Positions 1 through 9,942 of a stretch of DNA of 64,000 nt are shown here, in pieces. The notes beneath the pieces are model-generated. The model was not told where the DNA came from. It worked only from the letters and a program-made list of their open reading frames with translations, and made no database searches. The first letter of the stretch is position 1. Every line of letters begins with the position of its first letter. The translations under genes and the position numbers were made by a program. This DNA comes from Lepidodermella squamata. Lineage: Eukaryota > Gastrotricha. The stretch is from the NCBI GenBank assembly GCA_047495785.1, contig JBLDXI010000054.1:4030001-4094000 (forward strand), given 5' to 3'.

Positions 1-48
1 TTATGTTTTGGGGAACTAACTGGGTGCTCAGGAAAACATTTGTCATTT

Positions 49-535
49 CCAGATTAAATAACATTGTTGAATTTTCCAGATGGTATCAAAGCTGAAGATG
101 AACTATAGAAGCGGGCGAGCTGAGAAAATTAACCTTTAATAAACTGCTTTCACTAATTTTTCGTAGCCAATATAAGTTATGTGGATCAAGCGGTGGCACT
201 TAGTCAAGGTTGTTGTCCTGGATTTGGTCTGTGCGGTGTTATGAACTGCTCGGTTGTGTATATAGTCCTGGTGATGCTGTTATATTATATTTGTGTGCGA
301 AATTCCCGATATGGCGTGTTCAACCTCTCCAGATTAAAATAACTTTCCAAGATGGTATCAAAGCGGAAGATGAACGCTGGGCGAGCTGAGAAAATTAACC
401 TTTCATTAACCGCTTTCACTAACTTGGTCTGTGCGTGGTTATAAACTGCTACCTATGTGTTGTATTTAGTCCTGGTGATGCTGTTATATTATATTTGCGT
501 GCGACATTCTCGATATGGTGTGTTCAACCTCTCGT
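49..535. repeat. Imperfect two-copy tandem repeat
   Basis: Unit 1 (about 49-328) and unit 2 (about 329-535) share the same order of blocks: CCAGATTAAA, then GATGGTATCAAAGC, then GGGCGAGCTGAGAAAATTAACC, then GGTCTGTGCG, then AGTCCTGGTGATGCTGTTAT, then ATATGGYGTGTTCAACCTCTC. The first shared blocks are offset by about 272 bases and the later ones by 200, so unit 1 carries roughly 70 extra bases (about 155-225). No coding potential was seen. It may be part of a longer array starting before the window. The rest of 1-869 holds no recognisable gene. Confidence 0.8.
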
Positions 536-869
536 TTCTACACATATTCATTCAATATTGTATTTTTGGTAAATTTAATCACGCCCAAACACTGGCAATG
601 CAAATCTATGATGCCTAATTTTTTATGTCTGCGGGACGTTCCTTTCAATTTCTGTGGCCTTTTCATCACATGACTTGTTTGCCAAAGAAATGGCAATATT
701 TTCAAATGCTGTTGTGCTCCATAATGCAAAGGTACCACTGATGTAACAATATCTGATATGCTGATCCTTTTGTATAACCTTTTTTCTGCGTAAATTTTTG
801 AAAGTGAAGCCTTGGGATATCCGTTGTTTTACAATTTGCTTTTTTGTAATTTTTAGATTTTTTTAATAA

Positions 870-1730
870 ATGGATTTATCCCCCGAGCAGAAGGAAGTGA
901 AAGATGAGACGAAAGTCAAGAGGACTCGAAATAGACTTGAAGCTTTAGAGCCAAGTTTTCAAGCCTTCGATGCTGAGCTGGAAGCTCTTAAAGGCGACCT
1001 GACCCTACTAGTCAATCAATTCGCATCGATGCAAACGCCTGATTACGTTAATTTCGTCAGCGTTTGGGCAGAAATGCGAATGGCCGAGATGATTGTCATT
1101 GCAACCGGTCAGAGACCGAACCGAGAGTTGCGTTTCATCTTGGAATTGGCACTCGAGCATGTCGCTAGTCTATTCGCAGAATCGACAGACAATAATTGGC
1201 GGCATTACGGCGCTTTCTATCTCATGTATTCGATGTATTTCATTCAGCCGACCATTCCGAAAATCAAAATTCGCTTCACAATTGAAATGTGGGAGACGAT
1301 GAAGAGGCTGGTGGAGGACGCGATGGCTAATGAACAGTGGGACATGGTTTACGTAGGCGCGGCTTTGCTTGAGGCTGACGCTTTTCATTTTGTAGCGACT
1401 CGAGACCCGTTAGTGCCACTCATGAACAACCGTCGAGCGATGAAATTCAAGCGGGCGACTGATAAGGGGGCAACTGCGACTGCTGGAGTTGTTGAACCCC
1501 CGGCGACTAGTGCTGAAAAGGCGGTCTCGATTGAGGCGTTGCTAAAACGGTTATCCCGGGATACAGATGAATTCGAACTTGCTCAAGGTGAATACCTGGA
1601 GGCGAAACAAGCGTTAGGATCTCTCAGATTGCCAGGTCTCGACCGCGTACCGGATACTGGCATCGGAAAAGACGTTTTAGCGAAAATTCGGCGGCTTGCG
1701 GATACCTCTTTTCTATCATCTTCAAAATGA
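870..1730 (+). CDS. SNAPC1: snRNA-activating protein complex subunit 1 (SNAP43) homologue
   Basis: Single-exon, 286 codons, ATG start. SNAPC1 is a subunit of SNAPc, the nuclear complex that binds the proximal sequence element of snRNA genes for RNA polymerase II and III. The similarity lies in residues about 50-195: a helical segment FVSVWAEMRMAEMI, a YGAFYLMYSMYFIQP block, KIKIRFTIEMWETM, and the AFHFVATRDPLVPLM block, in the same order as in the SNAP43 N-terminal domain. Residues 195-286 are polar and less conserved, and the protein is shorter than the human one (about 368). A T-rich tract ending in AG at 855-856 lies 13 nt before the ATG. SEC13 starts 112 bp downstream on the same strand. 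Family assignment is by recalled similarity. Confidence 0.8.
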   Translation: MDLSPEQKEVKDETKVKRTRNRLEALEPSFQAFDAELEALKGDLTLLVNQFASMQTPDYVNFVSVWAEMRMAEMIVIATGQRPNRELRFILELALEHVASLFAESTDNNWRHYGAFYLMYSMYFIQPTIPKIKIRFTIEMWETMKRLVEDAMANEQWDMVYVGAALLEADAFHFVATRDPLVPLMNNRRAMKFKRATDKGATATAGVVEPPATSAEKAVSIEALLKRLSRDTDEFELAQGEYLEAKQALGSLRLPGLDRVPDTGIGKDVLAKIRRLADTSFLSSSK

Positions 1731-1842
1731 ACAGCTCAATCGATCTTTTTTTACTGTGAATATAACGACCTTATTTCAATGCGCCGTGTTTCTTCTATTG
1801 TAGGTGACTTTTAACCAAGTGTGATAGTCAACTGCTGCGACA
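1731..1842 (+). promoter_or_regulatory. Short SNAPC1-SEC13 spacer with acceptor-like site
   Basis: Only 112 bp separate the SNAPC1 stop from the SEC13 ATG. The spacer contains a T-run near 1746-1753 and a pyrimidine-rich stretch ending TTCTTCTATTGTAG at 1803, a good 3' splice acceptor with no visible upstream exon, followed by a 39-nt leader. This is compatible with trans-splicing of a downstream operon gene or with a 5' UTR intron; RNA data are needed to choose. Confidence 0.5.
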
Positions 1843-3820
1843 ATGGTCACCATTGTCAATTCGGTCGATACGACCCATGAGGACATGGTGGTAAGTATTT
1901 TTTATTTCTTGAAAAATTCTCATTGAATGCGATTATAAAGTAACAAGATTCAAGAACGTTAGAAACTAAACCTGTCTCTAATCCGCCTCTCTGAAAAGTA
2001 AAATTTCCGTGTAAAAATGGGCGTGCCAAGAATTTGAAGCTCCAGCGCTAAATGCTCCTGAAATATGGGTTTTTGAGTTTCACATAGCATCTAAATGCAT
2101 TAGTATTCGCCTGTATCTGTACTAACAACCGTATTTTACCCTGCCAGCGGGCAGTTTTTGAACTAGACGTCTTCTTACGGAGACAAATCGATTCCAAGTA
2201 TCGATTTGATAAATCAATGATTTTCCCGATATAAGCTATCTTGGAAGCCAGCATTGATGATGTTTCTAGCTAGCTGATGGTTCCAGGTAGCTAGAATCTC
2301 AGGGCAGTAAGATGCATCATCCGCGATCATGAAAAGATTAAGCGGAAATAGCAAAGAATCGGCCAAATTTAGTGCTAACGCTGCAATTTTCGTGGTTCGA
2401 GCCGTGAAAATAGCGGTTCGAAACTGTTAAAAAGTAGCAATCGAAGCATAAACTTGGCTAAACAAAGTTTCTATCTAGCTTGGATAGATAGCATTAATAT
2501 TCCGTTTCCTCGTCGAATTCTCTTTGCCTCTTGAATTTTTTTATTAATAACTTTAAGGTGGCTCGAAATTTGAATTTCAGGGTAAATTGATTGAGATGTG
2601 TTAATTTTGTTTTTCAGCACGATGCTCAAATGGACTTTTACGGGACGAAGTTGGCGACGTGCTCGTCGGACAAGACGATAAAGATCTTCAGCTGCACGGG
2701 CGGGCACAGCCAGCACCAGAACACGTCGTCGCTGATCACGGAGCTGCGCGGCCACGAGGGCCACGTGTGGCAGATCGCGTGGGCGCACCCGATGTACGGC
2801 AGCGTGCTGGCGTCGTGCGGCTACGACAAGCGCGTCATCGTGTGGAAGGAGCAGACGCCGGACGGCTCCGCCTTCGCCACTGGCCAGGTCGCCGCGCCCA
2901 AGTGGGAGAAGATCTACGAGTACAAGGAGCACCTCTCCTCCGTCAACTCGGTCTGCTGGGCGCCGTACGACGTCGGCCTCGTGCTGGCGGCCGGCAGCTC
3001 GGACGGCTCCATCTCCGTGCACACGTACCAACAGGGCGACGGCTCGTGGGAGGTGCGCCGCATCCCGAACGCGCACGCGCTCGGCTGCAACGCCGTGTCG
3101 TGGGCGCCGTCCACGCCCGCCAACGCCATGATCGACGCCCTGGCGGCGGCCGCGGCGCCGAGCTCGTCGACGAGCGACGCGTCGTCGTCGGTCGCCACCG
3201 CCGGCCTGCAGCAGGTCAAGAAGATCGTGTCGGGCGGGTGCGACAAGCTGGTCAAGATCTGGGCGTGCAAGGCGGGCAGCGGCGAGTGGGAGTGCGAGGA
3301 GAAGCTGGAGGCGCACTCGGACTGGGTGCGCGACGTGGCGTGGGCGCCGTCGATCGGGCTGCCGCGCTCGCTGATCGCGTCCTGCGGCCAGGACAAGGCC
3401 GTGTACCTGTGGGAGAAGGACGCGCAGACGGGCAAGTGGAACAGCCGGCTGCTGCACGCGTTCCCCGACGTCATCTACCACCTGTCGTGGTCGCTGCTAG
3501 GCAACGTGCTCGCCGTGTCGTCCGGCGACAATACGGTCACGCTGTGGAAGGAGATGACCAACGGCGAGTGGGCGTGCGTCGCCACCGACGTCGGCAAGGC
3601 CGTGCACGGCGGCGCGTCGTCGACGGCCGGCGACCAGCCTGCTGCCGTGCCGGAACAGGCACCCTCCGCTGCTCAACAGGCGCCGGCGGCTCAGCAGCAG
3701 CAACACCGCCAGCATGCTCATCACCACCCGCAACATCAACAACAACAACAGCAACAACCTCAGTACCACCATCAGCAGCAGCAGCAGCAACCCATGATGT
3801 CGGCAGGCGGCATGCAGTGA
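1843..3820 (+). CDS. SEC13: SEC13 homologue, WD40 coat and nuclear pore protein
   Basis: Two exons, 1843-1890 and 2618-3820 (intron 1891-2617, gtaagt...ttttcag, phase 0), 416 codons. Exon 1 encodes MVTIVNSVDTTHEDMV and exon 2 continues HDAQMDFYGTKLATCSSDKT, which is the SEC13 N-terminus. SEC13 is an incomplete six-bladed propeller that pairs with SEC31 in COPII coats and with NUP96-type proteins in the pore. WD blades are recognisable: LRGHEGHVWQIAWAHP, EHLSSVNSVCWAPYD, SGGCDKLVKIW, AHSDWVRDVAWAPS, CGQDKAVYLWEKD, SSGDNTVTLWKE. Oddities: an Ala/Ser-rich insertion between blades 3 and 4, and a roughly 75-residue Q/H-rich C-terminal tail absent from the usual protein of about 320 residues. Exon 2 is strikingly GC-rich, especially at third positions, compared with its flanks. 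AATAAA lies at 3954-3959. Confidence 0.93.
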
Positions 3821-5904
3821 CGACTTCTTTCATCTTAAAATATATACCTAAAATTGCGTGTAACCCAGTTCGAAGAAACAAAAATTAATGTGCATTTCAG
3901 CTGCTTTCAATTCAGTTGTGCGTTCGTAATTAAATATTTGGTGACTGATGTTGAATAAAAACTACTGCTACGGAATACTATGATTTATTTTCACGAAAAA
4001 CTCCGAAATTGACCTTCTTGTTTTCCATCAACTACATGAGGGGTAAAACAATTCGAAATTTGAAATTGAGGGACAAGAAGGTCGGGTCAATAAGAGCTCT
4101 TCGAAGTGCTCTTACCTGTAACGACCATCCCATACAACATACCGATCGAACCCTGCCGAAACGAAAAATGTTCTAGGCATGAAAATCTGATCGTTTGTTT
4201 CTTGGTCAAAATATATTGCAATCAAAAAAGATGTCCCAATAGATACCTAATTAGAGACAGACAGATGTACCGCAGTGATCACGTTTAGGATTTAGCTTCG
4301 GCTTTAATCAAATATTCCGGTCTTCTTGGACAGTCAATCAACCGCCTTCCAGCCTTCCAGCTGTTATCGATTCCAAGGGCTATCCAATCAGCCATTAATC
4401 CCGAAATCGTTTCAAAGATTTAACTTGTTTTTTTTAGTAAGATTTAAGTGCAAAAATATGAAATAAAGTGGTCCTGGGCTCAGAAATAGGATCTTTCGTA
4501 TTTTTGACTTTTCATTGTTTTTGAGGCGCAATCAATTTGGCAGTACGTGTATTAGCTTTTCTTTTAGATCAATTTAGGGCGTCGTCTCTGCAAAATTCAA
4601 TAATGCAGTATATTCAGGTGGCTTCACTTTGACATTGCAGTGCAGTCTGGTATTTTGCTTTCCCGTCTGGGGCAAGAGCAGATCGATACGCCACGCCGAT
4701 GAATCAGGTGCGAATTCCAGACGCATGTCGGCGTGAAAATATGATTCAAACTAATACTTTTCATCTAATTTTTCAAGCTGCAGTTCAGAATTTTGGTTAC
4801 CATAGGATTGTATAGTGATTTTTTACGCGCATCCGATGATAGCAATGCGTGCATGTGTTAGAATGACAATTCTACTGCGATGAGCTAGCGACAAATTGAC
4901 ACGCGCGTGTGTGTGTATGTATTCGCGCGTATCGATCGGCGGTAGCTGCTGCTGTTGACTGGCTGGAATGCTGCTGCGGCTGAAGTAATTGACAGGCAGG
5001 TGCCGAAAGCAGCTTTTCGTGACGGCGCGTTTTTGTTTGCCTGCGATTTTCGCTCATCGTCGCACACACACACGACTCACAGGTGCGTCGAATCGGCTGT
5101 TGGGCAACAGCTACAAATGCTTGCATTTTTTACCACATCACGGCTCTGTGACAGCAATAATTACTACCCACACTTCATTTATTAGTGATATGCTAAGCAG
5201 TATACATGACTTATGACTTGGGACTTAGGAGGGTATAAAAAGCTTGAAGCATTTAATGAATGCTATAGTTCGCACCTAATAGGCAACGAATCTCCATGCA
5301 GTGATGACTTGGTTAGTATCTCCACAGTCGTGAGCATATATATTACATAATTGGCAAGTGAGCTAATTATTTCCACCCTTAGCATGCATTTTTATTTCAA
5401 GTCAGCCCCCTGAATCGTTCGACGGTCGAGAAAATTTTGGGCGAATTGAAACGTCGCTTTGTTAAAAGGTCTGAGATATCACCTAAACAAAAAAAATAGT
5501 CCAAACAAAAAAACTAGTTAGCACACAAGTGCGGTACACATCGTAATACGAATCCGTTTATACTTATGTGTTGTACCTAGATGTTTTAGTGAATTAGTTA
5601 ACGCCCTACACCTTGTAACTAAAGAGAGGCTAGAAGGCTTTCCCAATATTTCACCTTGAGTTGTTGAGTTATCGATAACACAACTCATTTTCATTCGATT
5701 TTATTGTTGCAAGAGACAAGGGAGATTAGGCTTGTGTGAAGAATAGTGTGCGGCGTCTCATATTTTAAGCTTAATAAGTTGCATCTTTCTTCGCCACATT
5801 TCTATAGCATGAAATTCGTTTAAAAATAGCTAAAAATTACTTATAACGTTTTGCCGGACGTGGCGGTTGCCGGCAAGCTGCATCAAGATTGGACTGTTGG
5901 GTTG
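3821..5904. other. Intergenic, no gene seen
   Basis: AT-rich. Contains the SEC13 AATAAA (3954-3959), a short GT-rich stretch near 4899-4918 and a strong TATAAAA at 5234-5240, about 670 bp before GT paralogue 1. No ORF here has family similarity; the ORFs around 4872-5216 overlap one another on both strands and look like chance. Confidence 0.6.
3954..3959 (+). terminator. Poly(A) signal of SEC13
   Basis: AATAAA 134 nt after the SEC13 stop; the first such hexamer downstream. Confidence 0.6.
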
Positions 5905-7251
5905 ATGCGGCGATGCAAGGCTTTCCTAACCGCTTTCATCGTCGTATCGCTGATTTTTCACATCACTCTCCTGATATATCGGCCATCTGAAACACCAACG
6001 CTTTTTATTCAACACGAATGCCCAAGCCCTGGAGTGGATGTTTCAAATTTTACGACAAGTACAACCGCTGAACCCGTGCAAAAAGCTGCAAGTTGCGACA
6101 CATTTTACAAATGGGGCATCGACTTGGACCTGCTACTGCCTGTTCCACCAAGTGACCATGGTCTCGATGAGCTGAAACGCTTCATTTTACCATCGCTCCT
6201 GCTGTTTTGGCCAACCGAGAGCCTAAGACTGCAGTTCATCACTGATGGTGAAGCGAAAGACGTGGGTGTTTTCGCAGACAAATTACGAGCGCTTGAAATC
6301 GTGCCTAACGTAACTCTCTCCAATGAAGCAGTGATACGTGTGGCGTACAATTTTCCAACGCTGCCGCTAGGACGTGGATGGGACCGCCAGCAGTGGGTCA
6401 TGTTTTGGGCCGATAATTTTACCAGCTCAGAATACGTCGGTTTTCTGGATAGCGATGCCGTTTTTACAACTCGCGTGAGTCCTTACGACTTGTTCGTCGA
6501 TGGTCGGCCCATCATTCGGGCTCTTTTCGGAAAACCCTACGATCCAAGCTGGTGGGCGCAGGTCCCTAAGGTTACAAATGAAGCGATAGGGAAACTAGGT
6601 TTGCACTTATTTATCCACCGCTAATAAATTCGTTTATGAATTTGTTTAGAGCCGATGAACTGTATGTCGTATTTCCCGGTCATATACAAGACTAAGCACC
6701 TGAAACCGATGCGGGAGCACATCCGGCAACAACTGAAGAAAGCCACATTTGACGAAGCGTTTGCTCACATTGCCTCGCGGTCAATCTACTCTCAGTTTAA
6801 TTTGATGTGTGCCTATTTGTGGTATTATCAGCGAGACGACTACTATTGGACTATTCGAGAACGTGAACCAGGTTGGAAAGGTCCTTTTGCCCAAGGTCAA
6901 GCGTCGAATCCTGCCGAACTGGGTCTGAACAAAACGTTGTTTGAGAGGCAACGTCCGGCTTTGTCTGTTCACTGGAACTACGAGGCCTTCAAGGGAGAAC
7001 AAAACGCCATGAAAACTTTGCTCAGGAGCGGCGTCTGCTACTCAATGAGCGAAACTGAGAGTGGCCGGCCTCAATTTTGCGCAACTAACTCAACCCGAAC
7101 CTACACGCTCAATCCTTACGAGTGGACGTTCGAAGGATACACCTTCATGTGGAACAAAACCCTGACACTGGCCGCCCATCAGGAACGCCTTAGAACCTTG
7201 GACAGATGTCCCCACAAGTGGAATCTCAAGCTGATACAACATCTCTTATAA
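5905..7251 (+). CDS. Type II membrane glycosyltransferase-like protein, paralogue 1
   Basis: Exons 5905-6598 and 6650-7251 (51-nt intron, phase 1), 431 codons. The open frame extends a little upstream but has no earlier ATG after the in-frame stop at 5827, so 5905 is the natural start. Residues about 6-25 form a signal-anchor helix after a short basic tail, predicting a Golgi/ER lumenal enzyme. The lumenal part has the block ADNFTSSEYVGFLDSDAVF with a DSD (residues 182-184) that fits the DxD metal and nucleotide-sugar site of GT-A folds, plus FITDGEAKDVGVFADKLR and RGWDRQQWVMFWADNF before it and CAYLWYYQRDDYYWTI after it. Several N-x-S/T sites fit lumenal glycosylation. Its N-terminal 60 residues differ from paralogues 2-4, while exon 2 is very close to theirs. 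Donor sugar and acceptor are unknown; no named family was recognised with certainty. Confidence 0.78.
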
Positions 7252-8354
7252 CTTCTGCCTGACATATTATATGTATATAGTAACAAATTTTAAATGTGCT
7301 ATGATCGCGAGCATTGCTAAAAATGACTATATTCGAAGAATGATAAAAAAGTAAATGCGCCGTATTAAAAAATGCTCCTCGTTGAACAAGCTTAATACGA
7401 ATTAGGGAAAGTCAGTTGAATCAAATTAGCTCAGTGGCGTATCGGATAGACCTGGGAGCATTTCGTTAACGTCGTTGAATATCTCGGATTTATGCCAGAT
7501 AACAGTCAGGAGTGCCGGATTTTACACTTGTTTTTACATCCCTTTCAAGGTAATAAGTAAAAAATTCTTTGTTTTTGCCTCTTCATTCACGTTAAAAAGC
7601 CGCGTTTTACTTGTCACCCGTGACCTTGAAACGGATGCAAAAAAGCCTATATCGGAGTTATTCAACGAAGCTAACGATTGTGGCTCTAATGGATTCACAA
7701 CTTTATTCTAGGTCTTATCACCATATAATTTAACTAGGGCAAGGTTACCTAGATATGCATAAAACTGCATTTGAATTTGAAACACTTGTCATTCCATAAC
7801 TCTGTTTCAAGTCACAATGTGTCACGCACTTTTTCTCTTCAGCGTGTTTCAAAGTACTTTTCCTCAAAGCGGTAGCCCGAAATCGCCCAAATTATTTACG
7901 AGCGATGCAGTTTACGTTCAGAAGTGAAGCTTTTATGCAAATTTAGGGCACCGTCAGCCAGTTTTCAACTTTTCCCTTTTTCACCTTGAGCAACGATGGC
8001 TTGCTAACGGTGAGGAATTAGCTCATGAGATTTTGTGGGCTTACTCAAATGGGTTTCGATTGTTGATGACCAAAATATGAGCTAGGGTTATGGCTATCTC
8101 ATGGTTATGGAATGAAAAGTAGAAATTTTTTATGCATATTTAGGTATAACCTTACCGTACTTAATAATTATACCATATTTCTCAGCCCGCGAATTATGCC
8201 AATGCCATCCATCTGGCCAATCCAATGGCTATATCAGCTGCTTACAATCGTAGTGTAATTACATCGTCGAAAACGCCGGCTAATAACGGACAACAGTCAG
8301 GCGGCAACAATTTTTCCAGAGGTTGAGATTGAAATTTTGTGAAAAGTGCGAGAA
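7252..8354. other. Intergenic spacer with inverted-repeat element
   Basis: Apart from the inverted-repeat element described at about 7720-8178 no gene is evident. The ORF at 7475-7711 has no recognisable family. A TTAGCTCAGTGG string at about 7425 resembles a tRNA A box, but no B box or cloverleaf follows. Confidence 0.5.
7720..8178. mobile_element. Candidate non-autonomous element with long imperfect inverted ends
   Basis: The left end (about 7723-7802; AAGGTTACCTAGATATGCAT, later CATTCCATAAC) matches the reverse complement of the right end (about 8101-8175; GTTATGGAATG, later ATGCATATTTAGGTATAACC). The inverted blocks keep order and spacing, giving roughly 60-80 bp imperfect ends around a 300-bp interior with no ORF. 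ACCATAT occurs at 7720-7726 and again at 8172-8178 and could be a target-site duplication, but the terminal bases are degenerate. Confidence 0.45.
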
Positions 8355-9297
8355 ATGGTCGACTCGCCATTTTATGTTATATGCACAACCGTGACTGCTC
8401 TCTTCGCTTTCATTGCGCTGTTCGTGCAAATATTCTTCCTGTCTTGGGCTGTTACCAGTTACCCAGTCCTACTCACCCGGAAGTGTCCGAACCGTGATGA
8501 TCACATTGTAGATCCTCTGCAATCATCAGATGAGCATCACGAAGCATGTGAGATCGACCTTGAATTCTTGCTGCCGCTGCCGCCTAATGACAAAAGCCTG
8601 GCCGACGTGAAGCGCATCGCTATGACGCCTTCAGCATTAAATGTGAAACACGACAGTCTTATCAGGTTGCTTTTTATAACCGACGGAGACATGGAGAATG
8701 TCGGCATCTTTGCTAACAGACTTCGAGCGCTTTTTTCGAATGATTCGGAGAGTAACAGCAGAACTAAAACACTAGTGAGCTACAATTTCCCAACTGTACA
8801 GCTGCGGCTCTGGGACCGCCATCAGTGGGTTCTATTTTGGGCTGATAATTTTACAACTTCAGAATACGTAGGCTTCATCGATACTGATTCCGTTTTTGAT
8901 GCCACAAATAGCGAAAAGTTTTCGCTCACTTATTACCGACCTATGGTCCGGATATTTCTCGGATTAACCTATAATCCTAACTGGCGGCCTCGGGCAGCTC
9001 ACGATTTCATGCGAACACTAGGTTTTTTTTTAAATAATTTTCCAACAGCTCATCACTTGAAATGCTTCTTCAGGTTTATGGCAAGGAAACTGTCAGTCTC
9101 GCTCCCCATTTATTATCAGAACTGAAAGCTTGAAGTCGATTCGAGAATTCATACGAAAGAATCTCAACAAAACGACATTGGATGAAGCATTTTCTCATAT
9201 TGTTTCTCGTGGCAGCTATTCAGCATTTGATATAATGTGTGCTTATATGTGGCACTTCCACCGTGATGAACATCATTGGGGGATTTTGAATATGTAG
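8355..9297 (+). pseudogene. Truncated, divergent glycosyltransferase-like paralogue
   Basis: Exons 8355-9021 and 9074-9297 (52-nt intron at the family phase-1 position), 296 codons, intact frame. The N-terminus is a signal anchor (residues about 8-35). The GT block is preserved as GFIDTDSVF with D-T-D at residues 176-178 and WDRHQWVLFWADNF before it. It lacks the last roughly 140 residues: the frame ends at WHFHRDEHHWGILNM where the full genes continue with YYQRDDYYWTIREREPGW. It also has internal deletions in the LFITDG-to-YNFPT segment. Either a decayed copy or a short divergent gene; the lack of the conserved C-terminal half favours decay. AATAAA follows at 9365-9370. Confidence 0.6.
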
Positions 9298-9942
9298 CGC
9301 TAATGTAGCGATTATTTTCTCTGGATTCTTTCTATATAGCTGTTTGTAAACCGGCCCTGAAAAAAATAAAGATGGACTCTTTTTCAGCGACATGCCAGTT
9401 TACATTTCGTCCGTTTCGGCTGCAGCGTACCATGCCCTTGAAACTGATTGTGCTATTTATTTATGATTTCCGAATACACCTGATATGTGATCGAAAGATT
9501 CGCGAATCCACCGGGAAAACTTCAGTGGTCATTACCAAAAACTAAAAATTGAAGCCCATCGTGAGAGTGTAATTTAGTTTCAGGCATTCTTCCGTTTAAA
9601 AAATAATGTTTGCATCCATTCTGGAAAAATAAAAGCGTTGTCTTACCAATAAAAGAAGCAGTTAAAATGTGCAAAAGTCGTGGAATGATTGTGAAAGTGA
9701 AAATTGGGAAAATAAGTTGAATTTTGTCAAATGCACAGAAAACATTTGTGAAAAGTGCCACCAATCGCCATTGTTTTTGCCGAAATCGATTTTTTTTAAT
9801 TTCTGAAAACACTTTCTCTCATCTCACATTCAAATAGCCCAATTTATATGCGCGTCGCATTAATTACCAAGCCTACCATGCGACCATAATATATTGCCAT
9901 TCGCGCAATGCTTCAGACTTCAGACTTTATATAAGTTTTAAG
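9298..9942. other. Intergenic spacer before GT paralogue 2
   Basis: Holds AATAAA at 9365-9370 for the preceding gene and the conserved upstream block of GT paralogue 2 (about 9848-9942). The ORF at 9522-9812 on the minus strand has no family similarity. Confidence 0.5.
9848..9942 (+). promoter_or_regulatory. Conserved upstream block of GT paralogues (copy at GT2)
   Basis: About 95 bp directly before the ATG is shared with GT3 (reverse complement of about 14060-14145) and GT4 (about 16657-16752): GCGCGTCGCATT, the invariant ACCAAGCCTACCATGCG (9866-9882), an ATAATATATT TATA-like run and a CAATGCYTCAGAC motif. GT1 and the truncated copy lack it. It is either a functional core promoter with 5' UTR or simply recent duplication; position and spacing fit a promoter. 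Confidence 0.6.

Noticed and set aside
2659-3888. 409-codon alternate-frame ORF and long antisense ORFs (2471-3481, 2914-3474) over SEC13
   Set aside because: They are by-products of the high GC3 of SEC13 exon 2; their composition is Arg/Ala/Gly-rich without domain order.
4536-4550. GGCAGTACG string similar to the MITE end
   Set aside because: Only nine bases match and no inverted partner is nearby; chance.
5851-5904. Upstream extension of GT1 starting at TTG
   Set aside because: No ATG in frame between the stop at 5827 and 5905; nuclear animal genes normally start at ATG, and the signal anchor fits the 5905 start.
7420-7490. tRNA-like A box (TTAGCTCAGTGG)
   Set aside because: No B box at the expected distance and no acceptor or T stem can be drawn.
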